Below are positions 62,145-64,000 of a stretch of DNA of 64,000 nt, in pieces. The position numbers and the translations under genes are program-made. The first letter of the stretch is position 1; every line of letters begins with the position of its first letter. Source of the DNA: a virus; the IMG/VR virus record IMGVR_UViG_3300006735_000022, positions 1 to 64,000 of that record. One strand, written 5' to 3'. The notes beneath the pieces are model-generated. The model made no database searches. It worked only from the letters and a program-made list of their open reading frames with translations, and was not told the DNA's origin.

Positions 62145-63221
62145 ATGTCCGCTACTATCTCACGCTCCCGCCAATCAGGTTGGGAATCTTTCTGTGAGTG
62201 GACCACCAGCACAAATAACCGCCTCTATGTTGGTTGGTTTGGTGTGTTGATGATCCCCACACTCCTTGCAGCAGTTACCTGCTTCATCGTTGCCTTCGTG
62301 GCAGCACCTCCCGTCGATATCGACGGCATCCGTGAACCCGTTGCTGGTTCACTGATCTATGGTAACAACATCATCTCTGGTGCTGTTGTTCCTTCTAGCA
62401 ACGCAATCGGTCTGCACTTCTATCCCATTTGGGAAGCCGCTTCGCTTGACGAGTGGCTCTACAACGGTGGTCCTTACCAGCTCGTTGTCTTCCACTTCCT
62501 CATTGGCATCTTCTGCTATATGGGTCGTGAGTGGGAACTGTCCTACCGCCTCGGCATGCGCCCTTGGATCTGTGTTGCTTACTCCGCTCCCGTCGCTGCC
62601 GCATCGGCAGTCTTCCTTGTTTATCCTTTTGGACAAGGTTCTTTTAGTGACGGTATGCCTCTTGGTATTTCTGGCACATTCAATTTCATGCTGGTCTTCC
62701 AGGCTGAGCATAATATCCTTATGCATCCGTTCCACATGCTCGGTGTTGCTGGGGTATTCGGTGGATCTCTTTTCTCTGCTATGCATGGAAGTCTCGTTAC
62801 TTCCTCGCTTGTACGTGAAACCACTGAGAGTGAGTCCCAGAACTACGGTTACAAGTTTGGTCAAGAAGAGGAGACCTACAACATCGTTGCTGCCCACGGG
62901 TACTTCGGTCGTTTGATCTTCCAGTACGCGAGTTTCAACAACTCACGTTCACTGCACTTCTTCCTGGCTGCCTGGCCCGTTGTCGGCATCTGGTTCACCG
63001 CCCTTGGCGTGTCAACCATGGCCTTCAACCTGAACGGTTTCAACTTCAACCAGTCCATCCTTGATGGTCAGGGCCGTGTGCTCAACACTTGGGCAGACGT
63101 TCTGAACCGCGCCAACCTGGGTATGGAAGTTATGCATGAGCGTAACGCCCACAACTTCCCGCTCGACCTGGCTGCTGCTGAGTCAACTCCTGTTGCACTC
63201 CAAGCTCCCGCCATCGGTTGA
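62145..63221 (+). CDS. psbA: Photosystem II D1 protein
   Basis: The 358-residue protein is a full D1 with no intron: [17 protein letters not shown] start, [40 protein letters not shown]-type His ligand region ([17 protein letters not shown]), the quinone loop around [17 protein letters not shown] and the C-terminal [11 protein letters not shown] cleavage region. Residue equivalent to position 130 is Glu (GREWELSYR), the high-light D1 form. ATG 62145 is the normal D1 start; the frame is open 51 bases further up to GTG 62094, which has GGAGG in front but lies in a hairpin. Phage D1 replaces damaged host D1 during infection. Confidence 0.98.
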   Translation: MSATISRSRQSGWESFCEWTTSTNNRLYVGWFGVLMIPTLLAAVTCFIVAFVAAPPVDIDGIREPVAGSLIYGNNIISGAVVPSSNAIGLHFYPIWEAASLDEWLYNGGPYQLVVFHFLIGIFCYMGREWELSYRLGMRPWICVAYSAPVAAASAVFLVYPFGQGSFSDGMPLGISGTFNFMLVFQAEHNILMHPFHMLGVAGVFGGSLFSAMHGSLVTSSLVRETTESESQNYGYKFGQEEETYNIVAAHGYFGRLIFQYASFNNSRSLHFFLAAWPVVGIWFTALGVSTMAFNLNGFNFNQSILDGQGRVLNTWADVLNRANLGMEVMHERNAHNFPLDLAAAESTPVALQAPAIG

Positions 63222-63240
63222 TCTAAAACGTTATAATATT

Positions 63241-63262
63241 GGGGTCTTCGGACCCCCTTTTT
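63241..63262 (+). terminator. Intrinsic terminator after psbA
   Basis: GGGGTC (63241-63246), loop TTCG and GACCCC (63251-63256), followed by C and a T run. It is 20 bases after the psbA stop and has the same TTCG loop as the terminator at 907. Confidence 0.92.
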
Positions 63263-63263
63263 C

Positions 63264-63548
63264 ATGAACAATCGTCGCAACATCCTTAGGCACTTGAAAG
63301 AACAGTGCATGATCAAGATCACAAGTCTTGACAAACAACTGGTCAAACTTCTTGACCATACTACTCTGCCACCTCACGTGGCAGCAGTGACACCTAACGC
63401 TGTTGATGCTGAAGTAGTTGACAAAGTTCAATCACTTATGGATCAAATCAGTAGGTACGAAGATCGCCTCAATCTAATTGAGACATATGATCTGGACTCA
63501 CTGAAGGAACACGACGATCTTTTGAATTACGACACTTATAGTAAGTAA
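63264..63548 (+). CDS. Small coiled-coil-like protein between psbA and psbD
   Basis: The 94-residue protein starts within a few bases of the terminator's T run. It is helical with heptad-like stretches ([46 protein letters not shown]). No motif is recognised. Its stop is followed one base later by the psbD start. It may be read by leakage through the terminator; TATAAT at 63232 lacks a -35 partner. Confidence 0.65.
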   Translation: MNNRRNILRHLKEQCMIKITSLDKQLVKLLDHTTLPPHVAAVTPNAVDAEVVDKVQSLMDQISRYEDRLNLIETYDLDSLKEHDDLLNYDTYSK

Positions 63549-63549
63549 C

Positions 63550-64000
63550 ATGGTAGCCTCAACTCTTCAACAACAACGAAGGGGATGGTTTGATGTTTTA
63601 GATGACTGGTTGAAACGGGACAGGTTTGTTTTCGTTGGCTGGTCCGGCATCCTGCTCTTCCCAACTGCCTATCTGGCAATCGGTGGCTGGCTTACAGGCA
63701 CCACCTTTGTTACCTCCTGGTACACACACGGACTCGCGTCCTCATACCTGGAAGGTGCTAACTTTTTGACCGCTGCTGTCTCCACTCCTGGAGATGCCAT
63801 GGGTCACAGTCTCATGCTCCTCTGGGGACCTGAGGCACAAGGAAGTTTCGTCCGCTGGTGTCAACTGGGTGGACTCTGGAACTTCGTTGCACTGCATGGT
63901 GCTTTTGCACTTATCGGATTCATGCTCCGACAGTTTGAAATCGCACGACTCGTAGGAATTAGACCGTACAATGCTATTGCTTTCAGTGGTCCTATTGCTG
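63550..64000 (+). CDS. psbD: Photosystem II D2 protein (partial)
   Basis: The first 150 residues of D2 are encoded up to the window edge: an N-terminal [65 protein letters not shown] and [28 protein letters not shown]. The sequence continues beyond base 64000, so length, stop and ligands in the C-terminal half cannot be judged. D2 pairs with D1 in the photosystem II core; its presence with psbA is usual in T4-like cyanophages. Confidence 0.97.
   Translation, partial: MVASTLQQQRRGWFDVLDDWLKRDRFVFVGWSGILLFPTAYLAIGGWLTGTTFVTSWYTHGLASSYLEGANFLTAAVSTPGDAMGHSLMLLWGPEAQGSFVRWCQLGGLWNFVALHGAFALIGFMLRQFEIARLVGIRPYNAIAFSGPIA

Noticed and set aside
63232-63237. TATAAT upstream of the gene at 63264
   Set aside because: There is no -35 box at a suitable distance, and a terminator lies between it and the gene, so it would not give a useful transcript.
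1-64000. tRNA genes, CRISPR arrays, insertion sequences, homing endonucleases and introns
   Set aside because: I looked for T-loop motifs, regularly spaced repeats, transposase and endonuclease motifs, and breaks in psbA, gp43 and nrdA, and found none. A tRNAscan or covariance search could still find a diverged tRNA.

Overview
The window is part of the genome of a T4-like cyanophage (a myovirus of marine Synechococcus or Prochlorococcus). The T4 replication core is present in near-T4 order: sliding clamp gp45, clamp loader gp44 and gp62, RegA, DNA polymerase gp43, UvsX, helicase gp41, primase gp61, and NrdA/NrdB. It is mixed with cyanobacterial photosynthesis and carbon genes (psbA, psbD, hli, PTOX, zwf, gnd, talC) plus mazG and hsp20. 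All but three genes lie on the + strand. They are packed with 1-14 base overlaps (ATGA, TGATG, TTGA), and no gene-free stretch reaches 300 bases. I found no tRNA, rRNA, CRISPR array or insertion sequence.

Layout. 1-2750: two paralogous exported beta-barrel-like mini-proteins, then a run of small membrane proteins that includes two high-light-inducible proteins. 2790-9892: clamp, clamp loader and RegA genes, interrupted by a sugar-nucleotide epimerase, an unknown gene coupled to an adenine methylase, and PTOX. 9990-18062: Hsp20, nucleotidyltransferase, gp43, cytidylyltransferase, UvsX, gp41, MazG and a glycosyltransferase-like protein. 18092-20550: two TRAP-type (DctP-like) solute-binding proteins without signal peptides, flanking a DUF2061 membrane protein. 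20619-23058: a PP-loop ATPase and two unknown genes. 22955-28429: probable virion proteins, one with a T4 internal-protein-like capsid-targeting sequence. 28441-33088: primase and ribonucleotide reductase. 33155-35809: small conserved genes, an SGNH hydrolase and a PD-(D/E)XK nuclease. 35784-42218: pentose-phosphate genes zwf, gnd and talC, around a three-gene minus-strand operon of secreted low-complexity proteins. 42205-61979: a sugar and glycosylation island of about 19 kb. 61993-64000: psbA behind a structured leader, a small gene, and the start of psbD, which runs off the window.

The most unusual part is the glycosylation island. It encodes nucleotide-sugar enzymes (4,6-dehydratase, cupin isomerase, an E1-type iron-sulfur 3-dehydratase, GDP-mannose 3,5-epimerase), an FkbM methyltransferase and three 2OG-Fe(II) oxygenases. 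Its glycosyltransferases are of GT2, GT10, GT11 (two), GT17, GT25, GT47-like and DUF5672 types. It ends in four consecutive genes carrying six copies of a DUF616 (TOD1/MUCI70-like) domain. It looks like one long translationally coupled operon that starts at an overlapping early (TTGACA-N17-TATACT) and late (GATAAATA) promoter at 43018-43054. It could build a complex glycan on the virion or on the host surface.

Regulation. Sigma70-type promoters and T4-late-like octamers (consensus near NATAAATA or CTAAATA) can both be seen. Many late octamers are followed at once by an inverted repeat. The psbA leader contains several competing helices and may be a regulatory RNA.
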